Positions 45,999 through 55,026 of a stretch of DNA of 64,000 nucleotides are shown here, piece by piece. The translations under genes were made by a program, and so were the position numbers. Origin of the DNA: JBEEOW01 sp041191405 (GTDB taxonomy: Bacteria; Bacteroidota; Bacteroidia; Cytophagales; UBA9547); the NCBI GenBank assembly GCA_041191405.1, contig JBEEOW010000016.1:27168-91167 (forward strand), read 5' to 3'. Numbering within the stretch: the first letter of the stretch is position 1; each line of letters starts with the position of its first letter. Below the pieces are notes generated by a model. That model had not been told where the DNA came from. It searched no databases and saw only the letters and a list, made by a program, of their open reading frames with translations.

Positions 45999-47033
45999 TT
46001 AATGTATATTTCTTTTATCTAAAGTAGTGCGATAATCTTGTGCAGTTTTGCTGTGTTCATCAAACGTTTTTGTGAAAGTGTGATAACCAGGTTTGCTTAA
46101 ATCAGCACAGAAAAAATAATAATCGTGTTTTGCTACATTTAAAACTGCATCAAGTGACGAAATCATTGGTAAACAAATTGGACCTGGAGGCAAACCTTGT
46201 TTACGGTAAGTGTTGTATGGCGAATTATTTTCTAAATGTCCGAATAAAATTCTTTTGATAGTGAAGTCTTTCAAGGCAAATTTCACGGTTGGATCAGCTT
46301 GTAAGCGTTGCCCTTTTCTTAACCTATTTAAATAAACGCCAGCAACTATTGGTTTTTCTTCATTTTGCTTGGTTTCTTCTTCAACTATTGATGCTAAAAT
46401 ACTTACTTGCGATTGTGTTAAACCAATTGCATTTGCTTTTTGCTTGCGTTCTTCAGTCCAAAATTTTTGGTATTCTTTAAACATTTTATCCAAAAACTCT
46501 GTAGCTGAAATAGTATAGTAATATTCATAAGTATTTGGAATAAAAATACTCATTACAGTGCTAGTATCAAATCCGTATTGCGATGTGATTGATGGATTAT
46601 TAAGCATATAAGCTAAGGAATCAGCCCCGAAAGCAAACTTCGAACCTATCTTTTCAACCAATTCTTCTTTCAATCTAATATTATTAAAAGTTAATTTCAA
46701 TGGCGTTTGTCGACCTTTGATTAAAGCTTTTAAAAGAGTGTAATTATTTGAATTAGTTTTTAATAAATACCTTCCAGGCTTTACGTTTTCTTTGTAACCA
46801 GTTAATTTGGCTAAAAACATAAATGACAACCTATCATGTGTAATTTTATTCATTTCTAAAGAATCAACTACTTGTTGAAAAGTAGCTCCTCTAGGAATAA
46901 TAAGTACTCTATCTGGCTTGTCTACCTGCACATTATCAGCAAACAAAATCTGAAAACCATAAAAGGTAAACACGATAAAGAAAATGGATGTAATCAATAT
47001 TAATCCACTTTTGAAGTTTAGTTTTTCAAGCAT
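45999..47033 (-). CDS. mltG: Endolytic murein transglycosylase MltG
   Basis: The 344-residue protein has an N-terminal membrane helix (~11-31), a LysM-like subdomain and the YceG domain with SILASIVEEETKQ, whose Glu218 is the predicted catalytic acid. The C-terminal half has GVYLNRLRKGQRLQADPTV and SPYNTYRKQGLPPGPICLP, both diagnostic. MltG cuts nascent glycan strands in the periplasmic face of the membrane and sets their length. It lies 30 bp after a DUF983 gene and 11 bp before the thioesterase gene. Confidence 0.96.
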   Translation of the reverse strand: MLEKLNFKSGLILITSIFFIVFTFYGFQILFADNVQVDKPDRVLIIPRGATFQQVVDSLEMNKITHDRLSFMFLAKLTGYKENVKPGRYLLKTNSNNYTLLKALIKGRQTPLKLTFNNIRLKEELVEKIGSKFAFGADSLAYMLNNPSITSQYGFDTSTVMSIFIPNTYEYYYTISATEFLDKMFKEYQKFWTEERKQKANAIGLTQSQVSILASIVEEETKQNEEKPIVAGVYLNRLRKGQRLQADPTVKFALKDFTIKRILFGHLENNSPYNTYRKQGLPPGPICLPMISSLDAVLNVAKHDYYFFCADLSKPGYHTFTKTFDEHSKTAQDYRTTLDKRNIH

Positions 47034-47063
47034 ACTACAATATTAAAAATAAAGATTAATTTA

Positions 47064-47468
47064 TTAATTGGATTCACGAAATTTTTCAATTGCATCTGAT
47101 TGATAATTCACAAATATGTAAATATACAATACTCTAGCATATCTTAGTATAAAAGGATACACAGCTACTACAAAAGCTAAGGTTATTAACACTACTTCAC
47201 CAGCTGGCATTGGGAAAAGCACCATAAAACCAATAAAGAAAGTTACCACAATGGCAACAACAATAGCATAACCTATATACATTGCACCTGTCCAAAAACC
47301 AGTTTCCAGTTCAAAATTCTGACCGCACTTATCACAATTTTCAGGCATTACTAATGTTTGATTAAAATTGTATAAGTTAGGAGAAGAAAACAAATTCCCT
47401 TCATGACAATGAGGGCACTTCATTTTGGCAATTGACAACAATCTGGAGCTGTTTTCTTTGCTTTTCAT
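47064..47468 (-). CDS. DUF983 membrane protein with zinc-ribbon motifs
   Basis: The ATG at 47468 gives 134 residues; the longer start would add an unrelated hydrophobic leader. The N-terminal half has CPHCHEGNLF and CDKCGQNFELETGFWTGAMYIGYA, the DUF983 signature with two Cys pairs that could bind zinc. Two membrane helices follow (~75-110). The family is common in Bacteroidota and its function is unknown. It is the first gene of the mltG cluster. Confidence 0.9.
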   Translation of the reverse strand: MKSKENSSRLLSIAKMKCPHCHEGNLFSSPNLYNFNQTLVMPENCDKCGQNFELETGFWTGAMYIGYAIVVAIVVTFFIGFMVLFPMPAGEVVLITLAFVVAVYPFILRYARVLYIYIFVNYQSDAIEKFRESN

Positions 47469-47628
47469 TAATGAATATTTTAAGATATGTTGCAATTTGC
47501 AAAAATTTAAGCTTATTATAAAGTACAAATGTAACAAACGCTCATTTTTTAAGCATTTTACAACAATTTATAATTGATTAAAATTCTGTATGTTAGTATT
47601 TTTTAAATATTTGTTTTTTATTTGTAAA

Positions 47629-48549
47629 ATGAAGAAAATAATTGCAAGCCTGACGATTTCAGGTTTTTTTTTAATCCCTAACATTTCGTTTTCACAAGGC
47701 TGTAGCGATGCTGGCATTTGTAATATTGGTTCAATCAATAGTCAAAAAAACGAAATCCCTGCAAACAACATACAATTAATAGGCGCCTACGGAAGTGGCG
47801 ATAATAATGTAAGTATATACAATACAGCAATTGAGGGGAATTTTTATTTAAAAGAATTACATTTTTTTCAAGTTAAACTAAATACTCAAACTGCTAGTGG
47901 CGATTTAGGAACATTTACAAATGCTGGAGATTTAATTTTATCCTTTAATCCAACGCTAACATCAACTAAATTTGGCAAACTGAAAACAACTATTGGTTTA
48001 AAATTACCACTTAATGATGCCGATAGAGAAGTAGAGGAATTACCACTTCCAATGGTATATCAGTCAAGTTTAGGAACTAGAGATTTACTAGCTGGGCTAA
48101 CTTACATACAAAATAACTGGACAGCATCATTGGCTTTCCAAATACCTTTGAATCAAAATAGAAATCAATTTTCAATAGACGATTGGACTTTAAATACACA
48201 ATACCAATATGTAAATCAATTTGAAAGTACAAAAAACTTTAAGCGTGCATCGGATATGGTATTTCGATTTGATAAAAAGTTTTTATTCAAGAAAATTGAT
48301 ATTACTCCTGGTGTGTTAACTATCACACATTTAGCAAATGATAAATATACTGATGCAAATGGTGTTGAAAAGGAAATCATTGCATCACAAGGTGTGACCA
48401 TGAATGCAACTTTGAAATTAGGGTATAAACTATCTGATAAAATATTTATAAATAGCCAATTAGCTGCACCTTTTTTGGTTCGAAAAGTTCGCCCCGATGG
48501 ATTAACTCGAAGCTTTGTATGCAGCTTTGGAATTGGGTATAAGTTTTAG
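47629..48549 (+). CDS. Predicted outer-membrane beta-barrel protein
   Basis: The ATG at 47629 gives 306 residues and a signal peptide (MKKIIASLTISGFFLIPNISFS). The mature N-terminus reads QGCSDAGICNIGSIN, a Cys-containing start seen in a group of Bacteroidota outer-membrane proteins. Alternating hydrophobic patterns run through the sequence (VKLNTQTASGDLG, TTIGLKLPLND) and it ends in a strand closing with Phe (CSFGIGYKF), as barrels do. Ligand and partners are unknown; it stands alone. Confidence 0.72.
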   Translation: MKKIIASLTISGFFLIPNISFSQGCSDAGICNIGSINSQKNEIPANNIQLIGAYGSGDNNVSIYNTAIEGNFYLKELHFFQVKLNTQTASGDLGTFTNAGDLILSFNPTLTSTKFGKLKTTIGLKLPLNDADREVEELPLPMVYQSSLGTRDLLAGLTYIQNNWTASLAFQIPLNQNRNQFSIDDWTLNTQYQYVNQFESTKNFKRASDMVFRFDKKFLFKKIDITPGVLTITHLANDKYTDANGVEKEIIASQGVTMNATLKLGYKLSDKIFINSQLAAPFLVRKVRPDGLTRSFVCSFGIGYKF

Positions 48550-48593
48550 ATAGTGGATAGTTGACAGTTTATTGTTGACAATAAATATTTATT

Positions 48594-48629
48594 TTACGTT
48601 ACCAACATTCACAGACCTTGGTAATCGTC
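48594..48629 (-). repeat. Palindromic repeat E4, diverged with compensatory changes
   Basis: Read on the minus strand, the unit has arms TTACCAA and TTGGTAA around GGTC-TGT-GAATG, with outer ACG/CGT. It aligns end to end with E1-E3. Its arms differ from theirs at two positions, and both pairs have changed together, so the stem still pairs fully. It lies between the barrel gene and the GyrI-like gene. Confidence 0.6.
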
Positions 48630-48660
48630 TATTCTATTAACTGTTTTCAATATAATTCTT

Positions 48661-49125
48661 ATGCTTGAAAAGTTAGATATTGTTAAAGTTTGTGGTTTGG
48701 CTATTGAATTAACAAATTCACAAACAGAGAATAATCAAATTATTCAAAAGCATTGGATCAATTTTAACAATGTATTGAAATTGAACAATTTAACCCAAAA
48801 ATCAAATTGGGTTAAATACGGTATCACTTTTAAAGTTGAGGAGAAATACTTTTATCTTTCAGCAATTCCTTTTGTAGAAAATGGAGATAAATTAATTCAT
48901 TTTGAAATTCCACAATCAGATTATTATAAATTTACACATCAAGGGAATTTAGCGTTATTGAAACAAACTTTTTGGTCCATTTATAAAGAAAAAATCCCTT
49001 CTTTAGGAATAACAATAGACAGTAATTTTTACAATGGATTTATACATTTTGAAAGATATGATTATCGCTTTAAATGGAATGACCCAAACTCTTTAATTGA
49101 TATATATTTACCAGTGAAGCAATAA
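48661..49125 (+). CDS. GyrI-like small-molecule-binding domain protein
   Basis: The 154-residue stand-alone domain follows the GyrI/SOUL-like fold seen in AraC effector-binding domains: VCGLAIELTN, W..FNNVL, VKYGITFKVEEKYFYLSAIPF, HFEIPQSDYYKFTHQGN and the C-terminal FERYDYRF and DIYLPVKQ. There is no DNA-binding domain. Such proteins bind or hydrolyse small, often cytotoxic, molecules. No neighbour hints at its ligand. No signal peptide, so cytoplasmic. Confidence 0.82.
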   Translation: MLEKLDIVKVCGLAIELTNSQTENNQIIQKHWINFNNVLKLNNLTQKSNWVKYGITFKVEEKYFYLSAIPFVENGDKLIHFEIPQSDYYKFTHQGNLALLKQTFWSIYKEKIPSLGITIDSNFYNGFIHFERYDYRFKWNDPNSLIDIYLPVKQ

Positions 49126-49250
49126 TAAATTTAGCTTTCGCTATTTTTTAGATTTAAACTATGTTCCAAGTGGTGTAAAAATGTAACCAAAACACCAAAA
49201 TCACGTTTGTTTCCAAACTTATAATTTCTAATATTCTTTAATTGAAATTT

Positions 49251-49775
49251 ATGAAACGATATATACTAGCCGCATTTACCGTTATATTTTTTACAATGGA
49301 AGCTCCCAAAAAAGAGCCTACTAAACCAGTAGTAATTAACATTACATACACTGAAAGTCACTGTACAGGCCCAAAGCCAACTGAAAAACAGCAAAAAATT
49401 TTAGATAAACCCAAAAGATACCCAAATAGGAAATTAAAAGTAATTAAAGGTCATAAACATTTTGATGCTGCACATTCTGAAGTAGTCGCAACAATTACTA
49501 CCAATGAAAGAGGATCTGCAAAGTTGAATTTACCACTTGGCGAATATTCAATTATTGATGAGGAAAAAATGATGATTTACGAACATGCGAAAGCAAATCA
49601 CAAAGATTATCTTATACCTAAAGACAAAGAAGTACACGAATGGATAAATAAGCCAATTTTGCATTTCTCTGTTACTAAAAAGAAAAATGTAGTAACCCAC
49701 AATTTTAAGAAAAGCTGCTACTTAGGTGAAAATGACCCAAGTTGTATTGTTTATATTGGACCTATTGTACATTAA
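49251..49775 (+). CDS. Small secreted protein of unknown function
   Basis: The ATG at 49251 gives 174 residues with a hydrophobic leader (MKRYILAAFTVIFFTMEAP); an in-frame TTG nine bases earlier is less likely. Residues ~55-105 (RKLKVIKGHKHFDAA, TITTNERGSAKLNLPLGEYSIID) resemble the strand pattern of small Ig-like or carboxypeptidase-regulatory-like folds. There are three Cys in the mature part (SHC, KSC, PSC). I recognise no family. Confidence 0.65.
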   Translation: MKRYILAAFTVIFFTMEAPKKEPTKPVVINITYTESHCTGPKPTEKQQKILDKPKRYPNRKLKVIKGHKHFDAAHSEVVATITTNERGSAKLNLPLGEYSIIDEEKMMIYEHAKANHKDYLIPKDKEVHEWINKPILHFSVTKKKNVVTHNFKKSCYLGENDPSCIVYIGPIVH

Positions 49776-49805
49776 TAAGTAATCATTTGCTCAGTTCAAG
49801 CAATT

Positions 49806-49859
49806 TACCCGCAGATTTCTGCAGATTCTTTCCGCAGATTTCAGCAGATGAAAATCGTT
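49806..49859 (+). repeat. CGCAGAT-type dispersed repeat, copy 1
   Basis: Repeated short blocks CCCGCAGATTT, CTGCAGATT, CCGCAGATTTCAGCAGAT lie in a row just after the preceding gene. The same building blocks recur at 62457-62536. Such elements are common in Bacteroidota intergenic DNA. Confidence 0.6.
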
Positions 49860-49910
49860 TTAGGAAAATTAGCATTTATTTAGTTTCATTGAAACAATTT
49901 CGTTTTTTAG

Positions 49911-51425
49911 CTAATTTCCCAAATATGGCTTTAAAACTTCAAATGTATTGATTTGCTTTTCTCCGATTGGGAGTTTCTTTACATATTGATTTTGTTGATT
50001 GGTAATCGTTAATTTATTGTCTATCAATTTATAAATAAAAGTAATTGGTGTGTCATCTTTGGTCATAGATCTAAAAACAAGTTCTTCACCAATAATTAAC
50101 TGTGGAATAAGCTTATAATCAATCCATTTATATACTGTATAAGTGTGTGGCATATACCAACTTCCTGAATATTCAGCAATTAAATATCCATTTTTTACTT
50201 TATAGTTTTTGTTTTCTACCCAACAACTATCATTGTCAAATTCACCAATAAATATATTTTGATTTGATTTCTCATATTCAACTTTATCTGAGTTAAACAA
50301 ATATAAATCAGCCCATTGGTTACCATTCATATTCCTACCTGAAAAATTGATAATATCTACAAAACCATCTTTGTTTATGTCATTTATCAGAAATTCCCCT
50401 TTTAATGTTAATGAAATAGTTTGTTTTAATATCCATCTTTTATTTTCACTTAGTAAAAATCTAACATTTTTGCTATCATAATAAATCATTCCAAATTGAT
50501 TATTTCCTATAATTATCGAATCACTTTTATTGAAATATTCAAAACCAAGTGTATCTATATCTAATTGATTTACAACAAAATAGTTGACATTATCTTGGAT
50601 GTATTGCCAATTCTTAAGTAGTCTTTGAGGATTTTCAAAATCAAAATAAGTTAAATAAGCTTTGCAAGAATCCAATGAATTGAATCTAAACATTTGAACA
50701 TATTTATTGAAAAACTTTGAATCAAAAATTGGAGAAACTGAATCAGTACTAAGTTTACCTTTTATGAATTTTCCAGTTTTACTAACTAAAGCTTTATATG
50801 TTAATTTATAAAAAATTGAATCTTTCAATCCAGCATTCGACATTAAAATCATTACCGAATCAAAATTGATTGGTAACATGTTGTTTTCAAAATATCTAAT
50901 ATTTTCTTTAATATTTCTTTGTTTTCTTTTTACAGAAATATCGCTCTTTTCTACTTGTGAAAAAACTATTCTATTTATTCGTTCCTTTTCTTTAGTTAAT
51001 AAGATTTTATCACTCAGTAATTGTTTGTTTTTGTCAAAAATAATTAAAGTCAACTCATTGATATTTTGTATCTTATCAGAATGATTGGTATCTAAATAAA
51101 TTGTACAGTTCTTAGAACCATGAAAGTTTACATTTTTCCAATATGCATAAAAACTACCTTTTTTAAATTTAGGTTTACCCCATTCTTTACAAAGCGAATC
51201 TAGGTAAGGTTTTATTTCTTTTTGAGTAGCAAAACTTAACATTCCCCATTCTAAATATTCAGAATAATATGAACGATTTTCAACGACATCTAATTTCCTA
51301 TCATTACTATTAAAATCATATTCTGTTAAATTCAATAAACTATTAATTTCAACTATTGATAGTTCTTGAGCTTTCAAAAAGCTATTTGTAAATGCAAAAA
51401 TTAATATAATGTATATTTTTTTCAT
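49911..51425 (-). CDS. Secreted protein of unknown function
   Basis: The 504-residue protein has a signal peptide (MKKIYIILIFAFTNSFLKAQ). The body is polar and Lys/Asn/Asp-rich. A segment INDINKDGFVDIINF (~342-356) matches the D-x-N-x-D-G calcium-binding loop found in FG-GAP/VCBS or dockerin-like folds, and precedes strand-rich sequence with YLFNSDKVEYEK. No catalytic motif is seen. The gene is not in an obvious operon; the next minus-strand gene upstream starts 43 bp away. Confidence 0.72.
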   Translation of the reverse strand: MKKIYIILIFAFTNSFLKAQELSIVEINSLLNLTEYDFNSNDRKLDVVENRSYYSEYLEWGMLSFATQKEIKPYLDSLCKEWGKPKFKKGSFYAYWKNVNFHGSKNCTIYLDTNHSDKIQNINELTLIIFDKNKQLLSDKILLTKEKERINRIVFSQVEKSDISVKRKQRNIKENIRYFENNMLPINFDSVMILMSNAGLKDSIFYKLTYKALVSKTGKFIKGKLSTDSVSPIFDSKFFNKYVQMFRFNSLDSCKAYLTYFDFENPQRLLKNWQYIQDNVNYFVVNQLDIDTLGFEYFNKSDSIIIGNNQFGMIYYDSKNVRFLLSENKRWILKQTISLTLKGEFLINDINKDGFVDIINFSGRNMNGNQWADLYLFNSDKVEYEKSNQNIFIGEFDNDSCWVENKNYKVKNGYLIAEYSGSWYMPHTYTVYKWIDYKLIPQLIIGEELVFRSMTKDDTPITFIYKLIDNKLTITNQQNQYVKKLPIGEKQINTFEVLKPYLGN

Positions 51426-51468
51426 TCTATAATGAGTTTTGACAATTAAAAGTTATTTTTTCAATACT

Positions 51469-52878
51469 TTAATCTCCTCCTCCACCGCAACCTCCACATC
51501 CACCACCGCAACTGCTTCCACCTGATGAGCAACCACCACCACTAGAACAACCACTTCCTGAGCTATCACTTGAATAGTAACTACTTTGTTCATTATGAAC
51601 ACTTACAAATGCAGGCAATATTGCAGCTGCACCTAAAATGTAATATTCATTTTGCCAATCGTTAAAGGTTTGTTTTTCAATGGGAACTTTAATGTATTTT
51701 AAAAACTCATTTGGTAGTATTTTTTCAATTAAATAATCTAATGCATTATTGTGTTTATAAATAATTACACCAATTGCAATAATTGTTAAAACAAATAAAT
51801 AACCAACAGGTTTGTCTCTTGAAATCCCTAAAAAAATCCGATACCCACAAACAGTTACAAAAACACTCATAACTGCCAAATAAAAACTCATATATCTATG
51901 AAAATATACAGAATTATAAAGCTTTGATTTCACAAATTCGCAGGAGTTGGCTATTTGAGAAAATGGTTTCGTGTTTTTTAAGGTATTGATTAAAGTGGTG
52001 TAATTTACTGGTCTGTCATATAATTCTAAATCGACTTTTATGGCTAATTCATATTTATTTTCAGGTATAAATTCAACTTCAGGATTAATCTCAATTCGAT
52101 TATAATTTGTTTTAATAATTTTATTTTCAGACATTAATTTATTCATTACCCCATTTGTAATTCCTACTGTCGAATTAAATTTCAAATAGAGTAACTCGCT
52201 GGTATTTAAGTCTTGTAAACCTTCATTGTACAGCTTTTCAGTAATTTCTGAAAAATACTTAGTTCTATATATTTTGAAAAATGTCCATAATGCAATCAAT
52301 ATAATTGTACTAAAAAGCATAAATGTTGTACCTGATATTTGAATAAAAATTGGTCTGCATATTTCACATAAAATGGAAGTAAACAAAATCATTGTTAGAA
52401 TAATAATTCGTTTACTCTTTAAAAATGAGTATTTTGAGTAAAAATCATCTTTAGAAGTAATTTTTGAAAGAAATTCTTTTTCTTGCCAAATATCGCTAGG
52501 CATTGAACCAAAATACGATTCATAAATTTGTTTTGTATTTATAAATGCATTTTTAAATCGCTTGCCATCATTAGGTTTGTGTTCGGCAGGAATATGAGCA
52601 ATTCGTTTTCCTAAAACCTTGGCAAAATCCGCATAGGATTCAGTAAAAATTAAATGTTGATGCCAAACAATATCCACAATTTCGGATGGAGAAACCATTG
52701 AATCAGAAACTGTTGCCAAAAACATAAATTTCTTATATTCCAACATTGCTTTTTGTGCAAATTTTTCAGACCATAGGTTTTCATCTGCCAAACGAGTTTC
52801 AAAACCGTATTCACAAATTTCATTTTCAAATTCGAATTCGAGAACTTTCTCCCATAATTCGCAGTGTAAAGTGTTCAT
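51469..52878 (-). CDS. Glycine-rich-domain-like membrane protein with Gly/Cys tail
   Basis: The 469-residue protein begins with a cytoplasmic domain carrying EIVDIVWHQHLIFTESYADF and GKRIAHIPAE (~67-98), the signature of the DUF1399/glycine-rich domain protein family. Membrane helices follow at ~157-175 and ~182-200, and again at ~330-375. The C-terminus is a Ser/Gly/Cys tail (CSSGGGCSSGG then GGGCGGCGGGG). Bacterial proteins of this layout are known as TIGR04222 membrane proteins; function unknown. No signal peptide. It faces away from the tRNA-Ser gene upstream. Confidence 0.78.
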   Translation of the reverse strand: MNTLHCELWEKVLEFEFENEICEYGFETRLADENLWSEKFAQKAMLEYKKFMFLATVSDSMVSPSEIVDIVWHQHLIFTESYADFAKVLGKRIAHIPAEHKPNDGKRFKNAFINTKQIYESYFGSMPSDIWQEKEFLSKITSKDDFYSKYSFLKSKRIIILTMILFTSILCEICRPIFIQISGTTFMLFSTIILIALWTFFKIYRTKYFSEITEKLYNEGLQDLNTSELLYLKFNSTVGITNGVMNKLMSENKIIKTNYNRIEINPEVEFIPENKYELAIKVDLELYDRPVNYTTLINTLKNTKPFSQIANSCEFVKSKLYNSVYFHRYMSFYLAVMSVFVTVCGYRIFLGISRDKPVGYLFVLTIIAIGVIIYKHNNALDYLIEKILPNEFLKYIKVPIEKQTFNDWQNEYYILGAAAILPAFVSVHNEQSSYYSSDSSGSGCSSGGGCSSGGSSCGGGCGGCGGGGD

Positions 52879-52977
52879 GTTAAAATATAAAATACTTATT
52901 CAAATATATTTCAATTTAGTCAAAATACTGTTTTTCAAGACTAAAAATTATTTCTTTAAAAAAACTTGAGCATAAAG

Positions 52978-53007
52978 TTGATTAAACAAAAACTTTCATT
53001 ACCTTTG
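52978..53007 (+). promoter_or_regulatory. Promoter of tRNA-Ser copy 2
   Basis: TTG (52978-52980) and TACCTTTG (53000-53007) are 19 bases apart, with the tRNA starting 11 bases later. Together with the other copy, it gives a clear species-level example of the Bacteroidota sigma-A promoter. Confidence 0.85.
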
Positions 53008-53017
53008 CAATCCATTC

Positions 53018-53102
53018 AGAGAGATGGCAGAGTGGTCGAATGCGGCGGTCTTGAAAACCGTTGAGTGTCACAGCTCCGGGGGTTCGAATCCCTCTCTCTC
53101 TA
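53018..53102 (+). tRNA. tRNA-Ser(UGA), copy 2
   Basis: The gene is identical to the copy at 44465-44549 over its full 85 nt: anticodon TGA in CTTGAAA, long variable arm, no encoded CCA. Identity extends through the terminator to 53144, making a 128-bp perfect inverted repeat with the first copy. Confidence 0.96.
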
Positions 53103-53105
53103 CTT

Positions 53106-53137
53106 AAGCCTTAGTAAGCAATTACTAAGGCTTTTTT
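53106..53137 (+). terminator. Terminator of tRNA-Ser copy 2
   Basis: A 12-bp stem AAGCCTTAGTAA/TTACTAAGGCTT with GCAA loop is followed by a T-run. It should separate the tRNA from gldM downstream. Confidence 0.92.
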
Positions 53138-53314
53138 GTTTGCTTTTTTTATAAATTTCAAATCTGATTTTCAACTACTTACATACTTCAAACAACTCCT
53201 CTCAAAAAAATATTAAAAATTCTTTAAATAATTCTGTTCCTTTTTACTGACGCCAGCATTATAGAATCAGATGCATCTAAAAACCTTATTTATTCACCTT
53301 AAACATTTACTACT

Positions 53315-54916
53315 ATGGCTGGCGCTAAAGAAACCCCTAGGCAAAAACTGGTTGGATTGATGTATCTTGTATTGTTGGCTTTGTTGGCCTTGCAAGTGAG
53401 TTCGGCTGTGATTTTCAAATTTGAGCAATTGAACAAAAATATGGAGCATGCCAACTCCGAAATGCTCGATAAAAATAAATTTAAACTTACTGGTATTGAA
53501 ACCGAAGTGAACAAATTGAATTCGCCAGTGGTACAAATGAAACTTTTACAAACCGGCAAAACCATTCGTACCAAAACCGATTCCTTAACTGCATATATTG
53601 AAGATTTGAAAAAACAATTGATTGCAGAAACTGGTGGTTTTGACAAAGAAGGCAACATGGTTGGTGCTACCGAAGAAACCAAAGTGGAAGGTTTTATGAT
53701 TGGTATCAACAAAAAAGGCAAGGCTTATATTTTGAAAGATAAACTAGACAAACACATTGCTTGGATTAATAGTCTGAATATCATTCAATTTAAGCCTATA
53801 GCTATTGGCGGAAACGAACATCCTGTTTATAAAAATAAAGAGGAACAAAAACACAAAGATTTTGCTGAATTGAATTTTGCGCAATCGCCTTTGGTGGCAA
53901 GTTTGGCTACACTTTCAGAATTAGAAAGCAATATCATCAACATCGAACGCCTTTCTCTTGACCAAATTGCGAATAAAATCAACCTTGAAGATTACAAAGT
54001 GAAAGATTTAGTTCCGATGGTTAGAACTGGTTCAAACTATGTAATTGCAGGTAAAAAATACGAAGCCGATTTGTTTTTAACCGCTCAATTAGCTACCGAA
54101 AAACCAAGTATGTTTCTTGGTAATCAGGAAATTGATGTAAATGAACAAGGTATGGGTAAAATCAAATTTTCAACTGGTGCCGAAAGCTTCGATGCCAATG
54201 GTTTAGCTCGTAAAAAGTGGACTGCTCGCATCAAAATTAAGAAACCTAATGGCAAGGATACAACTTATCAAATCACACAAGAATATATTGTTGCCAAGCC
54301 TACACTTAATTTCCAAAGTGCTGAATTACCTGCATTGTATATGAATTGTGGCAACAAAGTGAAAGTTAATGTACCTGAACTTGGTGCTGAATTTATTCCA
54401 GATTTTGGTATCACAGGTGGTTCTATTGAAAAATCAGGTGCTAAAGGCGAAATTACAGTGATACCAAATAGCAATAAAGTGAAAATCAATGTTAAATCAG
54501 ATGGTATTCCTATTGGCGACAAAGATTTTGCTGTGCGAAAAATTCCATTGCCAACTGTGCAAATAAAAAATGGTTCAGCAGCAATTAACGTACTTAATGG
54601 CATTAACAAAATGGATATCAACAAATTGGTAATTTCTGTTGAACCTAATCCTGATTTCAAAACCTTTTTACCACAAGATGCAAGATATAAAATCAAAAAA
54701 TGGAATGTGATTCTTGCGAGACGTTCATCAGCAAAAGGTAAAGAAGCTGGTTCGGGTAACAGACTAAATTTGGGCAACAAATTTGAAATGGCTCAACCAG
54801 GAGATAGAGTTGTTGTTGAAATTGAAGAAATGGTTAGAATTAATTTCAGAAACGAGGAAGAAGTAGTAAAACTGACACCAGAAATGAAAGTACTTGCGGT
54901 GTCAATAAATCAGTAA
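53315..54916 (+). CDS. gldM: Gliding motility / type IX secretion protein GldM (PorM)
   Basis: The 533-residue protein starts with MAGAKETPRQKLVGLMYLVLLALLAL, the family's cytoplasmic TPRQK motif and single inner-membrane helix. The large periplasmic part (~50-533) follows the four-domain layout of GldM/PorM and ends with IEEMVRINFRNEEEVVKL. GldM dimers couple the GldL proton motor in the inner membrane to the outer-membrane ring of the type IX secretion system. Unusually, no gldK, gldL or gldN gene is next to it: a tRNA precedes it and a minus-strand gene follows. It could be the sole copy moved from the operon or an additional paralogue. Confidence 0.93.
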   Translation: MAGAKETPRQKLVGLMYLVLLALLALQVSSAVIFKFEQLNKNMEHANSEMLDKNKFKLTGIETEVNKLNSPVVQMKLLQTGKTIRTKTDSLTAYIEDLKKQLIAETGGFDKEGNMVGATEETKVEGFMIGINKKGKAYILKDKLDKHIAWINSLNIIQFKPIAIGGNEHPVYKNKEEQKHKDFAELNFAQSPLVASLATLSELESNIINIERLSLDQIANKINLEDYKVKDLVPMVRTGSNYVIAGKKYEADLFLTAQLATEKPSMFLGNQEIDVNEQGMGKIKFSTGAESFDANGLARKKWTARIKIKKPNGKDTTYQITQEYIVAKPTLNFQSAELPALYMNCGNKVKVNVPELGAEFIPDFGITGGSIEKSGAKGEITVIPNSNKVKINVKSDGIPIGDKDFAVRKIPLPTVQIKNGSAAINVLNGINKMDINKLVISVEPNPDFKTFLPQDARYKIKKWNVILARRSSAKGKEAGSGNRLNLGNKFEMAQPGDRVVVEIEEMVRINFRNEEEVVKLTPEMKVLAVSINQ

Positions 54917-54942
54917 ACAACACACTTTTTACCTATTTTTTG

Positions 54943-54987
54943 TTCCACTAAAGCTACTTCCATATTGTTAGCTTTAGTGGAATTTTT
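54943..54987 (+). terminator. Rho-independent terminator after gldM
   Basis: A perfect 14-bp stem TTCCACTAAAGCTA/TAGCTTTAGTGGAA with a 12-nt loop is followed by TTTTT. It starts 26 bp after the gldM stop codon, so gldM is monocistronic. Confidence 0.93.
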
Positions 54988-55026
54988 AAGCAAAGCACAA
55001 ACATATCTTTTAAAATAATTATTCCT

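Noticed and set aside
53294..53721. Minus-strand frames across the gldM start
   Set aside because: Both are antisense shadows of the strongly supported gldM reading frame.
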